Part shown: piece after piece, positions 11,494-25,450 of the stretch
Position numbering within the stretch: position 1 is the first letter of the stretch
Layout: each line of letters begins with the position of its first letter
Assembly (NCBI RefSeq): GCF_907164915.1
Contig: NC_061867.1
Coordinates: forward strand, 55,675,771-55,739,770
Length of the DNA: 64,000 nucleotides
Direction: 5' to 3'
Source of the DNA: Impatiens glandulifera
Taxonomy: Eukaryota; Streptophyta; Magnoliopsida; Ericales; Balsaminaceae
Program-made: the position numbers and the translations under genes
Notes under the pieces: generated by a model
Told to the model about the DNA's origin: nothing
Seen by the model: only the letters and a program-made list of their open reading frames with translations
Database searches by the model: none

Positions 11494-12899
11494 TGTGATC
11501 CCCAGAATATATTCTCATCCGTAGTTTAGCATGTGTCGAGGATACATAAAAACACAGGGAATAAATCGCGAGGTGACTCGAGGTTCGATGTGTTTTAACC
11601 TTGATTTGCGTGTTAGACTTCTTTTAAAGGAGGAAAAATATTATTTTAAAAGATTTTTAAAATAATACTGGAAGTTTTTAAAATTAATTATGTAAAAATA
11701 ATTAATTGTGTTCAAACTTTAATAATGTAGGAGCCAAATAACAATTTGACCAAAACCTAGTTTAACTATAACTAATTTAAAATAATATTTATTTAAAATC
11801 AGAATCGTCAAGTGATTTTATGAAAATCAATAAAATGATACGTGTATAAATATATTTATACCATAATTTCTGTAAGGGGTTTGTGTCTTGGTTATGCTTA
11901 GGAAAAGACTTTCACGCTATGTCATCTACGCCCATCAAATGATGGTTTTAATTTTTTTTAAATAAACAAAGTTTGGCTATTCAAAATTTATTTATAACAT
12001 TTATTTTCTTTAATTAGTAGTCTATGCGTATTAAGGGGGCGCTTGGTTCAAATAAGAGAATCGGAATAAGAATGAGATTGATAGATGTGATGAATGAGAA
12101 TGAGTATTATTGATAGAAGTGTAGTGTTTAGTTATAAGTATTAATCATTCTCAATCTCATTGAAAACGTTTAGATATTTTCATTCTAGTGATAATATTTA
12201 GATTTATTAAAGAGAAATTATTAATATTATTTTCTAATTGAAATTAGATTAATATTTTTATTTTTTTATCATTATTATTATATTTTATTTAATTAAAAAT
12301 ATAAAATATTATTTTTTTAATATTATAATTGTTTAAAATATATAAAATATTGAAGTGCATCTTAATTTAATAAAATATAAACATCTAATATTTTATTATA
12401 TTAATTATATATATATATATATATTTTAAAATACTTATAAATTATAAAAAAATAATTGAATGATTCACATTTTAATTTATAAATAAAAATTATCTATCAA
12501 AAATTTTAAAATATTATATATTAATAATTAATCAAATTAAATATAATTTACCTAATAATATATACTATAACATTGTATAATATTTTTAATAATATTTTTT
12601 ATTAAAATATTTCATATTTAATTTTTCTAATATTTTTTAAATATTTATTTTATATAAAATTGTTATTTTATTTTTAAATTTTTAAATTTTAATTAATTTA
12701 TTATTAATATATAATATATAAATTAATTATATAAAAATAATTTTATTATTATTAGTTATTATAATTAATATAAAATTTTATTTTATTTTAAATAATTTTT
12801 TGATATTATTTAAATAATTGAAATAATTTATTTCAATAAATAAATTAAAAATTTTATTATTAATTTAATTATAAAAGAACGTCTAATATAATTATAAAA

Positions 12900-12952
<53 letters not shown>

Positions 12953-15658
12953 TGAAAGAAAAATGGGAGGGTGAACATCATGTGATAGAAAATGCATTAC
13001 AAGGGAATGAGATTCATTTCTCCCAATTAAGAGAGAAATGGATTATTCCTAAGTATCCGAAATCAAATCAATGTTCTGGAATGAAACCTATCAACAAAAC
13101 AATTCATTTTATTTCCTTTCCCATTTCTGAGTACAAAAATCACGTACCAATCATCCCCTAAATAGTGACATGTTTAGATTAAGCAAATAATTGTACAAAA
13201 TTATTTAAAAGGGTATGCATGCTATTGTGTTGATATAATAATGAGTAAAAATCATAAAAATATCTGAAAAAGTGTTAGAATTTAAAAATAAATTTCAAAC
13301 GGGGTCATAGACAAAATATTTGTTTAGGATATATCTTGAAAATATTAAAATATCTTTTTTTGACCTTTCGGGATTATTTGAAAAAAATGGATTCGGTATC
13401 CAAAATTACAAAAATAATTTTGAATTTTTGAAAAGTGGAACCAAACAGGCCTTAGGATCCGAGTCCTAGGGTATGGGTTCGATTTTGTAGATCTAGGCTC
13501 GGACGGTCTCGGTCTAGACTAGGGCTCGGGCGCATGGGTCCTTGGATTTGGAGGGCTCGGTCTTGGGTTTCGAAGGCTCGGTATCGGACTCGGACTACTC
13601 TGTCCTCGGCCTAGGAGGCTCGGTCCTAGGTCAAGTTCGACGGTCTAGGTCCTAGGGTTAGGTACCCGGTCTTAGGTTAGGATAGAACTCGGTCCTAGGT
13701 CTTGGGTATCAATCCTGGGGCTCGATCCTTCCTCAAGAACACCGGTCATCATCCTCGGTCCTCAGTCTCGGTCCTGAATCAAGAACACCGGTTCTTGGTC
13801 TCGGTCCAGACCAAAGATTCTCGACCTTATTTCTCGGTCTCGATCCTACATGACTCGATCCTAGGATCGAGTGTTCTTCATTTGGTATGAAGAAATTGTA
13901 GGTGTCATAACTTTTGATTCAGATCATGGAATCATGATTTTTAAGTTACAGTTAGTTCATATGATAATGAAGAATAAAAGTTTCACATAAATCACGGTTA
14001 TTAGGTCTTTACAAGGATCAATTTCTAAAAATCATTTTTAGGTCAAGATTTAAGATATTTCAAATTAGGCCATTTCAAGGTCTTATTTTTGTTCCATTAG
14101 CTTTGAAATGATGAATATATAATTGAACACAACCAAAACAAGAACATAATTACATCATTACAAAGATTTTTGAAGATGAAATCAAAACTTAAAAATTTCA
14201 AAAACACAATTTGATCAAATCGATATTACAGCCATTGGAAAATCATTCAAACATGTTTAGAAACTATTTGAATACAAAAAATAAAGATTAAAACTCAAGA
14301 ACATGAATTTTGAAAAATCCATTTTTTCAAACTAAATTTTCAAAATCTTTTATTCAAGTTAATTTAATCTGATTTCTTTCAACAGAAAGTTCAAACATGA
14401 TATAAGTAATGATTCTAAACAAATAAAACAAAAAACTAAGCTTTAGAACAAATCAAACCGATCAAACTTGAAAATTTTGAAAAATAAATAAATCTTCAAT
14501 CACAAATTGAATTACAGATGTTATGTATTCATACCAGCAGCTGAAGAATAATCCTTAGATGTGTTGGAAGCTTTTTTAGAAGCCTGTATCGGAACTATAA
14601 TGGCCAGAGAAAGTTTTGACAAAAAATGTTCTTGGTTGGAATTTGAATTCCTTGATTCAGTCTGTAATATGTTGTAATTGTTTGATGATTTTGTAGAGAA
14701 ACCTTGAGGGAGTATTTATAGTGGATTATGTCGGTTGAAGGTAGACGAATTCAACTCGAAATTGATCTTCGGCGAACTTATCCCTAAATCCTATCCAAAA
14801 GTGGAAGCCTAGTTCTAGGGTGAGGTGTTCAACCTAGCTATAGAGCAATTGTAGGCGATGACGAGGGGAGGATAAGGGCGAAGAAATTATGGGATAAGGT
14901 GGAGAAATGACCGCGCTAGCTCTTCAGGAAGAATTGCGTTGATGAGTCACGAATCCGGCGAGCGTCTTGCATCGAAAAAGAAGACAACCCAAAACGACGT
15001 CATTTCGTGGCGCTGTTAGGCGTTCCATTTAGTCCTTCAGTGATTAGGCTAACGGGGTTAGCTTATCCCATTAATTGATCCAGTGTAGCAGGCGTGCGTT
15101 GGCTTCGCTACAACGGGCATGAGCGCTAGATGAAAATCCATGCTGATATGATCGCTGAGAATTCTACTACAACCTATTAAACATAATTTCAGCTACACTA
15201 GATTATTAGTTTAAATTTTAATAAAAGATTTATTTGAAATTGATTTTTAATCTCTTTCTTACGTTTTTCTTCACAAAAACTTTCACAAAAAATATTTCTA
15301 GAATCATAATAAAAATTATGTTCATATTTTTTTTTATGTTTTTGAGAATTTTAGGGTATTTATCTAATAGTTTTTAAGTCATAAATTACACATAATTTAA
15401 TATTAAATTCTAATTAAATAATTTTAACCATTTCTTAGGTTTAATTTGGAAAAATAAATATAAATTTTAATCTCAAATTGATTTTTTGATTTTTTAATAA
15501 TTTTCTTAATTAAAGTTGGATTATCAAAATAATTAATCCTTAATTTGATTTTAATTCTTCTTTTAGGTTATTTTAAATCTAAAATTTCAAAATATTATTT
15601 TATTATTATTAAATAATATTATTTATAAAATAGGGTGAGTCAAATTTCCATGTTTACA
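11494..15658. mobile_element. Solo LTR of a retrotransposon (about 3.0 kb without the nested insertion)
   Basis: The unit starts TGTGATCCCC and ends GTTTACA, giving the TG...CA ends of an LTR. It is flanked by AATAT at 11489-11493 and 15659-15663, a perfect 5-bp target duplication. No internal retroviral-type genes, primer-binding site or second LTR lie beside it, so it is best read as a solo LTR left by recombination. A diverged paralog lies at about 31590-34545. The GC-rich part (13440-13890) has many CTCGGTCCTAGG-like repeats. A 1.1-kb DNA transposon is nested at 12035-13158. The 3-kb length suggests a Ty3/gypsy lineage with long LTRs, but I cannot name it. Confidence 0.75.
12035..13158. 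mobile_element. PIF/Harbinger-like element nested in the LTR
   Basis: The left end GGGGGCGCTTGGTTC is the inverse of GTACCAATCATCCCC at the right end (11 of 15 bases paired). The element is flanked by TAA (12032-12034 and 13159-13161), the 3-bp duplication typical of PIF/Harbinger elements. The paralogous LTR at about 32090 reads CCAAAATAATGATACC with no insertion, which is the empty site. No transposase is visible and the short frame at 12952-13161 runs across the terminus. It includes a (TA)n tract at 12901-12947. Confidence 0.8.
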
Positions 15659-15663
15659 AATAT

Positions 15664-17822
<2,159 letters not shown>

Positions 17823-18582
17823 TAAGAGCTTGTTTGGATTAGAGTTTTTTTTATAAATAATTTAAAAAGATAAATAAAGTATTGATCGATGATTATTTTA
17901 AAAATGTGAGATTTTTTTTGATAAAATTCAAAGAGTATTAATATATAAATAATAATAAAATAATAATAATTTAATACAAATGATATTTTAATATTTAGTC
18001 AATGAACTAAATAATAAATGAGAGAAAAATGAAATAATGTGATTAATATAAATATTTAAATAACTCAAACATAACCCGCCTTAAAATTTTATTGGTTTTT
18101 TTCCTTAAAAATAACTCAGCAATAATGAAACATTATGGATTGTTCCAAAACTCAGTTCCTTAACTAGAGTTGGGTTTGAATATTTTTTAATTTATTTAAA
18201 ATTTATTTTTGTTTAAATATTTGATTAGAGTATTAATTTAGATAAAATATTATTTTGAAATATACTTTAATTATGTATATATTAACAAATTTAATAATAT
18301 TTATTTGTTTAATTACATTCTAACTCTAACTCTAGCTCTAGCTCTAACTTTAAGAGTTTCTAATCAGTCTCATTATTTCATCTCCACCTATCAATCAAAT
18401 CACTCAATTCATTAATTAAAATATTAAAATATCATATATTTTAAAAAATATCATTATATATATTGATACATTTTAAATCTTTTTATAAAAAAATTCCTTT
18501 CTTCCAAATCAATATCACTCCATGTTTTTTAATAAATCAAGTTTATTATAATAAATCCAAATCGAAACCCAACAAGCTCTTA
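17823..18582. mobile_element. MITE-like element with 12-bp terminal inverted repeats
   Basis: TAAGAGCTTGTT at the left end is matched by AACAAGCTCTTA at the right end, with further pairing just inside (GGATTAGAG versus a diverged inverse). The target duplication is not clear. The interior is AT-rich without coding sequence and includes a short CTAACT/CTAGCT hexamer run at about 18328-18352. Confidence 0.55.
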
Positions 18583-19727
18583 GTATTTAAACATTTAAAA
18601 TAATAATAATAGTGAAATCAAAAACTACAAATCCACTAAAAATATTGTTTCTAGCAATATTTTATAAATGATAGAGTTATGTCAAGCTGAATTAGTTATC
18701 ATGTATCTAATTAGGAAAATATTAAAGAATAAGATAACTTAGAAGAAAAAAAAAAGAGTTAATTATCATATAGAGTTTACAAAATGTAATATATCCTTTT
18801 TATATATAATATTGATAGGGGAGTTGCAAAATAATTTATGGATAATCTAATTAGAACATTTAGTTAAATATTGCCCTAACAAAGAGGGGACTTATAGATT
18901 ATACTTAAATTCATAATATCATTGAAAAAAACTTGCAATTATTTAATTGTTACAAACCTTCCTAGTATTGCTTTGCTATAAATCATTAACATAAATATGT
19001 ATGTTACTTTCTAAAGAAAGTTTTTACTTATATGTTGTCACATGAATTAATAGTAAATAATTTGTTTGTAAAAAGTAAACAAATAAAATCAACCAATTAA
19101 GATCACAATTTTTTAAATTCGGTATATGTCAACGAAATTCAATTTAAACTTATAAACATGTTTCAATTACATAAAGAAAAAAAGTATAATTTTGTCGTCG
19201 TCTTGAAAGCGACAAAACTAATCTTTCATTTTTTTTAAGTTGATTATTTTACTTAACTAATTAGTTATAATTTGAAAATATAGTTAGCCTGATTGAATTT
19301 ATATTAAACATATTATAAGTGTAAAAAAAATTTAATAATGGCCCTATGTCTAATATACATATTTTTCCCTTTCTTCAAAACAAATACAAAAAGGTATTTC
19401 TTTTTTCTATTTTTATTTTTGAAAAATATAATAATATCATTTAATAAAATAAGTAAAAAAATAAATATTTTAAAAACATTAAAATGAACAATTTTACTAA
19501 TTATATTTTAGTACAACCATATAAAATTAAACCAAAATTCATACTAATTTGTAAGTACAACCATATATATATAATCAATTTGAGAAGAATATTCTTGAAT
19601 AAAATGGCTTATCATTTTAAAATTAAATATTCATTTTTTTTTATTAAAACACCGCATTATAGTAAAAAGTTTTAAAATGATTCATGTTTTAAAATATATG
19701 TTTGTATGTGGATGTTAAGAGTTTAAC

Positions 19728-19814
<87 letters not shown>

Positions 19815-20320
19815 GATAGGTCAAGTAAATATTAAAGTACTAAATTTTCATATTCAATTTTTAAAAAAATAATTCTCTAAACTGAAATGTTATGTAAGGA
19901 CTATAAGAGTTTAATTTCAATAAAAAAAATACCTTTTATAAAAGTTAATAAAAAAAAACACTTTAAATTATTATGACAGTTAAAGCACATCCTAATATAT
20001 TAAATACTCATATTTGATTCTTATAAGAAAACTTTTATGCAAAGACTATAAGGGTTTAGTTTCAATAAAAAGTAGAAAAAAGAAATTACCCTTTTCAAAA
20101 ATAATCATTTAAAGAGAAAATTAAATTTGAAAAATATAATAACTAAGAAAATAGCAATAATTAAAAAAGAAAACCATGTATAAAGTCTAGTATTTATTAA
20201 AAAAAAAAAAAAAAAACCATAAACACAGTTCAAACAGAGAAACATGCATGCAAAAAAAATCCAAATAGTACTTATTTAATTAATAAAACACTTCAAACAT
20301 AATATTATTAATCTTCCCAT
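18583..20320. other. Downstream flank of the intact ZF-HD gene
   Basis: No gene supported. One unit related to the 3235-3725 tandem repeat lies at about 19120-19225 (AAACATGTTTCAATTA then CGACAAAACTAATCTTT). (TA)n fills 19731-19811. The open frame at 19484-19675 is AT-biased and unlike any family I know. The final 100 bases before 20321 are likely the 3' UTR of the ZF-HD gene. Confidence 0.45.
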
Positions 20321-21417
20321 TCAGCCACGTCCACCAACCATCCCACCGTTGCTTCCACCATTCCCATCGCCGCCGCCGTCGCCGTTTCCATCGCCGCCTC
20401 CGCGATAATGCGATGACTGACCGGCACAGCTGGTGGTGGCATCCGAGGCGGCGTTAACTCCTCGAAAAAGCTTGTTCTTGTTATTCCTCAACCATGTCTT
20501 GAAAACCTGTGGTGTCACACCAATCTCATGACAAAACTCATGAAGTTTATTTTCATCATGACCCAAAAGCCTCCATTGAAGCTTATCAGCATAACCTTTC
20601 ATTATCTCTTTTTGAGATAATGTCAAAGTTGTTCTCCTATGTTCCTTCTTAGTTATCACCTTTCCCCGGATCTCTCCTTCTTCCCTATTCTCTACAGAAT
20701 ATGATTAAAAACGTATTAAGTTGAAAGGAAAGTTATTATATTAGGATCATGCTAGTCAAAATCTTATGTACTTTTTTTTTTAAAAATTAAATATTTTGTA
20801 AGATGATATAAAAATGTATAATAGTTCATTAATGTAATAATTAATACAATTAGTGGACTATATGTTAATAGTTCAAACTTGGAAAAAATTTGCAACATAA
20901 TTTTGCGGGTTCTAATGTTAGTTTTTTACATTAAAAAAAATAAATGAAACAACTTATCATTACCGTAAACAGCCCTAAGAAAATTAGGGTATGGAAAGAA
21001 GTTGTGATTCTGAACATAAAATGGCGGCGGAATCTGATGAGGAGGAGGATTAAGATTCATGGTGAGATCCACCAGCCGGAGATATTCAAGGGCGTTTTCA
21101 GGAAGAACTTGAACAGTTTGACGGCGGTGGAAATCTCGGTGACAACCGCATAACACACAAATATAGGCTTGAATCTCGTCATCACCCATTCTCAGAAAGT
21201 TGCGGCATCCATCAAAAATGTGTCCATTTGGTTCATTACCTTAAAAAAAGTTAACAAAGATAAAACCCTAGATCTTGAACAAAATATAATTTTTCATAAG
21301 TTAATCGGAAATTGAAATCATCTTACAAAAGTTTCGCCTACATTCCCAGTGAAAAACGAGTGTTGCCATTTCATCACCTTCTTTCATGATAATCTTATGG
21401 TTGAAGTTATCACTCAT
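20321..21417 (-). CDS. Zinc finger-homeodomain (ZF-HD) transcription factor
   Basis: Three exons (21417-21327, 21239-20964, 20691-20321) join at GT-AG borders with phase-1 introns to give 245 aa. About residues 25-73 form the plant ZF-HD dimerisation finger: HWECRRNF, then HIFDGCRNFLRMGDDEIQ, then YICVLCGCHRDFHRRQ, keeping the conserved Cys and His positions. Residues about 139-190 form the homeodomain: RTTLTLSQKEIMKGYADK, a WRLLGHDE turn, FCHEIGVTPQVFKTW and LRNNKNK of helix 3, where the family has V[FW]-x-W-[ML]-x-N-N-K. The tail is Gly-rich. Such proteins act in the nucleus as dimers on ATTA-type sites. Introns inside the finger are unusual, since most ZF-HD genes I know of are intronless in the coding region. 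The homologous decayed copies at 390-7331 and 24230-25450 share its exon borders. The finger sequence is divergent but complete, so I judge the gene functional. Confidence 0.85.
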
Positions 21418-21504
21418 GGTGAAAATGGTGGAGAAAAGAGATATCAATTATAGAGATAAGAAAAATAAAGAAGGAAAGGAAATTGATATAAAGAATAAAG
21501 TTGG

Positions 21505-21535
21505 AGAAATATATATATATAAATATAAAGTCAAT
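21505..21535 (-). promoter_or_regulatory. Likely TATA region of the ZF-HD gene
   Basis: On the minus strand this reads TTTATATTTATATATATATA, about 90-120 bases upstream of the ATG at 21417. The position suits a plant TATA box with a short leader. AT richness of the region makes chance occurrence quite possible. Confidence 0.35.
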
Positions 21536-21919
21536 TTATTTGCATGCATAACAAATCTCAAGTCAAATTAGGTGGTATACGTAATATTGAATGGTTTGAT
21601 ATGGTTTGTATGAAAAGTGAGAACTTTTTATTAGATGAGGATAGACACAAAAGATTACATTAATTTCTTTGATAAAACACAAACCAAATATAAATAAAGT
21701 TATTACAATAGTTATCTCAAGTTTGGTAAAAATATAAAAAGTTAATAAATCTAGTAATTCATTACATCATTCAAATAAACAATGAACTTGTCAAAATTTT
21801 GATATTTCATCTTGGTTAGGTTTATATATTTTTTTTTTTATAAATATCAAATGTGAATATCAAATGTAAATATATATATATATAAATATATATTTATATA
21901 TATATATATTTTTATATAT

Positions 21920-22107
21920 CATGAAATACTGTAAAAATAATATATTTTATTACTTATAAGGTTTTCTTATTTTCTTAATTAAAAATATTTTAATGTAGTG
22001 GTAAACCTCCAAACATATATACATGTGGAGGTTTACCACTACATTAAAAAAAATTAATTAAGAAAATGGGAAAATAATAAAATATATTATTTTTACAGTA
22101 TTCCATG
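21920..22107. repeat. 188-bp near-perfect hairpin (foldback MITE or small-RNA precursor)
   Basis: The left arm contains GTAGTGGTAAACCTCC and the right arm its exact inverse, GGAGGTTTACCACTAC, around a short loop near 22014. The outer part also pairs: TACTGTAAAAATAATATATT with AATATATTATTTTTACAGTA. The ends CATG are symmetric. The arms are about 90 bases and nearly perfect, so a transcript would make long double-stranded RNA. It lies about 0.5 kb upstream of the ZF-HD gene. Confidence 0.8.
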
Positions 22108-22109
22108 AG

Positions 22110-23310
22110 CATGTTTTACTAATGCTTGTAAACATGTTTCACTTAAGTAATATAAAATATATTTGTATCGTATTAAAAAAAATATATGTTTTACTTAAAC
22201 TTGTTACAATGTTTTCACTTAAGTAACATAATTATACACTTTATCGTATCCGAATAAGCGACAAAAAAGAATCTATAAAATTTGAAAAAATAGATTATCT
22301 TACATTTTAGTTTCCACAAAAATTAGGTTGAAATGACTTGCTACCATTTTGTATCTTTACTAACCATTGGAAATATATTTAATGTTATAAGAAGTATAAA
22401 ATAAATAATGAGAAATATTTTTATAATATGCTTATGCCAATAATATTAATATATATATATATATATTGTCGTTTTCATCGAAAATACAAAAGTTTTTTTT
22501 TTTAAAAAAGGTCCATATATATTAAAAATGAAAAAAAAAAACGTTTAAGCCCAACGACAAAACATTAAATAAAAAAAATATAAAATAAGAAAATAATGTA
22601 ATCAATAAGTTAATGAGTTCGTAAATTCTCGAAAAAACGATTAACTCTCTAATAGACTTCAATGACTTTCCTAAATGAATCTCTGAAATAGTCATAATAA
22701 TATTGTTATGAATGATACACACATCGGACGAATACGATTATTGAAAGTTCGATGTTTTCTCTTTAACCAGATATTGCACAAAAATAATTGGGATAATAAC
22801 CCAAATATGTAGGTGTGTCATATTAGTCGTATCAATCGAAAATTTTCAGCAACTACCCAAAAATTCAGGCATTAACCAATAAATCACAGTAATACTTCAC
22901 AAAAGACTCCAAATATTAGTCACCCTTCGAAAATAATATTTAAAAAAATCTCCTTATTAAATTTTTAAGAAAAGGATAGGGCATTTTATTAATATAAGTA
23001 AAGAATAATTTTTCTTGAAATGAGACTATTTTTAATAAATAAAAAAATTATAATTTGATCTACTCTATATCTTTCAACAATATCAAATAATTAAACATAA
23101 TTTCTTTAATATAATAAGTTATATCACAAAAATATTATTCAATTAGATAATGTGTTGATGATAACAAAAAAAAATTGAATCAATAATATTTTATATTTAT
23201 TAAATTTTCTTATGTGTTTTAATTAAAATGTTTTGTTTGCTAATTAAAAAAGTATTTTGCAAGTAAGAATTATAAACAATAATGAAACATGATCGAGTAT
23301 AACATACCCT
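22110..23310. repeat. Segment paralogous to 3400-4760 (ZF-HD 5' flank)
   Basis: It shares, in order, the TAAACATGTTT repeats, CACTTTATCGTATCCGAA, the GCGACAAAA block, CCATTGGAAATATATTT, CAATTAGATAATG and GTTTGCTAATTAAAAA with the 5' flank of copy B. This supports segmental duplication rather than movement of the genes alone. The open frame at 22522-22722 has no recognisable product. Confidence 0.7.
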
Positions 23311-23333
23311 AATTAGTATATATTGTTGGGTAT

Positions 23334-23557
23334 TGGTTGGCCCAACATTGTGGCCCAATCTCTAGTAACTTGCTTATTGGACTTGACCTAATAATATAAA
23401 TAGATACTATTGATCTCTTGGTGGGAGGCAGATGTCAAATTCCTTTGTGGTGTTTGGATTCTAGTGAGAGGGTTACCTCATTTGTGTGAGATAGTGGTGC
23501 AACGGAATCGATAAACAAGAGGACTGAGCCAAACTTCAATCGCATTCACACCCAACA
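23334..23557. mobile_element. Short solo LTR (224 bp)
   Basis: It starts TGTTGGGT and ends ACCCAACA, with TATAT on both sides (23329-23333 and 23558-23562) as a 5-bp target duplication. AATATAAATAG inside looks like the LTR's own TATA box. The size fits a TRIM or small copia LTR. No internal region or second LTR is present. Confidence 0.75.
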
Positions 23558-23739
23558 TATATATATTCTCATTAAAATAACAAAATTGCGGTGGATATGT
23601 CATGTCTCAAGTGATATAATAACATGGTAAAAATTGCGGTTAATTTAGTTATTTTTGGTAGTAAAAGATTTTATTGACCGATCGATATTAAACCGTTGAT
23701 ATGGCCTTTAACAAAAGCTTAAAATTTAATAATAATTAT

Positions 23740-24225
23740 TACCATCGTTAATGGACTAATTATAATAGTTATACACTTGATCTGAGTGTAAACTTAATGT
23801 TGCTTAACTGCGGTAAAAGAGGTTTAAGTGACGTGATTTACTCTCATTTCTACTAATGATTTGTTGTTGCAGATCATTATAGCGAGGAAGAAAAATGGTG
23901 AAAAGATATGAAAATGCTTCAAAATAATCCTACACAAATGTGAAGTTTATTATTCCTAATTTTGGGAATGATCTTTCAAGTGTAATGATTATATATTATG
24001 TAACTTTTAAATCAATACTAGTATTTTTGATGATAAGAAATTGGGAATTCTTTTGATTATTGATGTTAACTAAATATGTTAAGCAATATCGTTGTTTCAA
24101 AATATATATATATATTCATGAATTTTTCGCAATTTTGTTTTGTTTCGAACTTTTTTCATTGCAAAAATAGTCAAATAAGTCTAAACATAAAAAGATAGCA
24201 ATTAAAAAAAAACAAAAGTCTTTTA
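23740..24225. repeat. 3' flank repeat of relic E
   Basis: It is paralogous to 1-240 and 860-1130 and contains GTTAATGGACTAATTATAAT, AAAATAATCCTACACAAATG and TGGGAATTCTTTTGATT. It lies on the 3' side of the decayed ZF-HD copy E, as in copies A and B. Confidence 0.7.
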
Positions 24226-24229
24226 TTCA

Positions 24230-25450
24230 TAAATATAAAGGTCCGAACGGAACCCCACAAATATAATAGGAAGGCAGGAACACACATATATACATAGAAA
24301 ATTAAACAAGAAACGAAACAAAAAAAACAAACCAACATTAACTAAGTTATAAAATGTTATAAAATGAATCTTCAACCACTATTAATAAATTGACAAATTA
24401 TATGGGCAACCCTCTCATTACTCCGATTTTTAAAACAAATCGTTCCTACAACTTTAAAAAAAAGTCATTAATTAATCATCTTTTCTAGCCTAACGATAAC
24501 AAGAGGTGGATATTAACTCTAAGGTCATGAGTTCAAGTCCGTCAGGCTGCAAATTTTAAAATCATTAATTAACCTTCGGTCAACTTTTAAACGTAACAAT
24601 TTAAGTTTAAAATATTATTTTTTATCATTATTTTTTATATATAATAATTAAATTACTTATATATATATAATATTTATATTATATATATATATATATCATT
24701 AATTTTTATATTTATATAATATATATATTTATATCTATATCTATATATCTATATTTATATCTACATCTATATCTATAAATATATATTATTTATTTTTATC
24801 TATACATATCTTTAACTATATATATATTATAAATTATTTTTAAACTTTATTTTATAGATATAGATATATAAATAATATATCTATATTTATCTATATATAA
24901 ATGATTTTATATAAATATATATAAAAAGATTTTATATAAATATAAAAGTTAATGATAAAAGATATATATAGATAATATTATATATATATATAATAATAAT
25001 AATAATTATTATTAGAGATAATATATATAAAATAATATTTTAAATTTAAACGGTTATATTTAACTAAAATGTTGACAGAGGAGTTATTTGTGACATTTTA
25101 AATGTTGAAGAGTTATTTGTGACATTTTTAAATGTTGAAGGGTGATTTGTTTAAAAAAATAATTTAAGGACTAAAAGTATGCGATTTAAGTAATTAGAGG
25201 GTCACTCAAGTAATTTTCCTTTAATAATTTTCTCTTGACTGTCCACCCTTGAACCGATCCCATTACGACGGTTGACGACTCAGCAAAATTGTTTGATAAT
25301 TCAACACATCGAACATTGACTCCAAAAATTAACGTAAAATCTTTCATTCTCTAGAACCTCTATAAAATCAGGGAAAAGTAAAAAAAAAAAAACAGCAAAA
25401 ACTGTAAAGGGTGCGTGCTTCTTTGCGTGCATGATCTCTACCAAGAGATG
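24230..25450 (-). pseudogene. ZF-HD-derived relic E (exon 3 only)
   Basis: Only the 3' UTR region (24240-24385) and exon 3 (about 25370-25235) are recognisable. On the minus strand the exon reads TTTGGAGTCAATG where copy C has TTTGGAGTTAATG, followed by a shifted frame. Directly after the exon 3 acceptor the sequence jumps to 5' flank (AGGGAAAAGTAAAA at about 25373), so exons 1 and 2 have been deleted. A transposon at about 24395-25222 splits the remnant. It carries the same homeodomain deletion. Confidence 0.65.
24395..25222. mobile_element. MULE-like MITE inserted in relic E
   Basis: The left end AAATTATATGGGCAACCCTC is the diverged inverse of GAGGGTCACTCAAGTAATTT at the right. The flanks TTAATAAATTG and TTAATAATTTT look like a 9-11 bp target duplication, and copy C has a single ATTATTAATATTC at the same place (about 6640). 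The interior includes a long imperfect TATATCTATATC repeat and a tRNA-like patch (AAGGTCATGAGTTCAAGTCC, about 24520-24540). Confidence 0.55.

Noticed and set aside
12952..13161. 69-aa frame at the end of the Harbinger-like element
   Set aside because: It runs across the terminal inverted repeat into the target duplication, so it is not a transposase or host exon.
24515..24560. tRNA gene suggested by AAGGTCATGAGTTCAAGTCC
   Set aside because: A B-box-like word exists but the D and anticodon arms do not form, so it is a tRNA-derived patch in a MITE at most.
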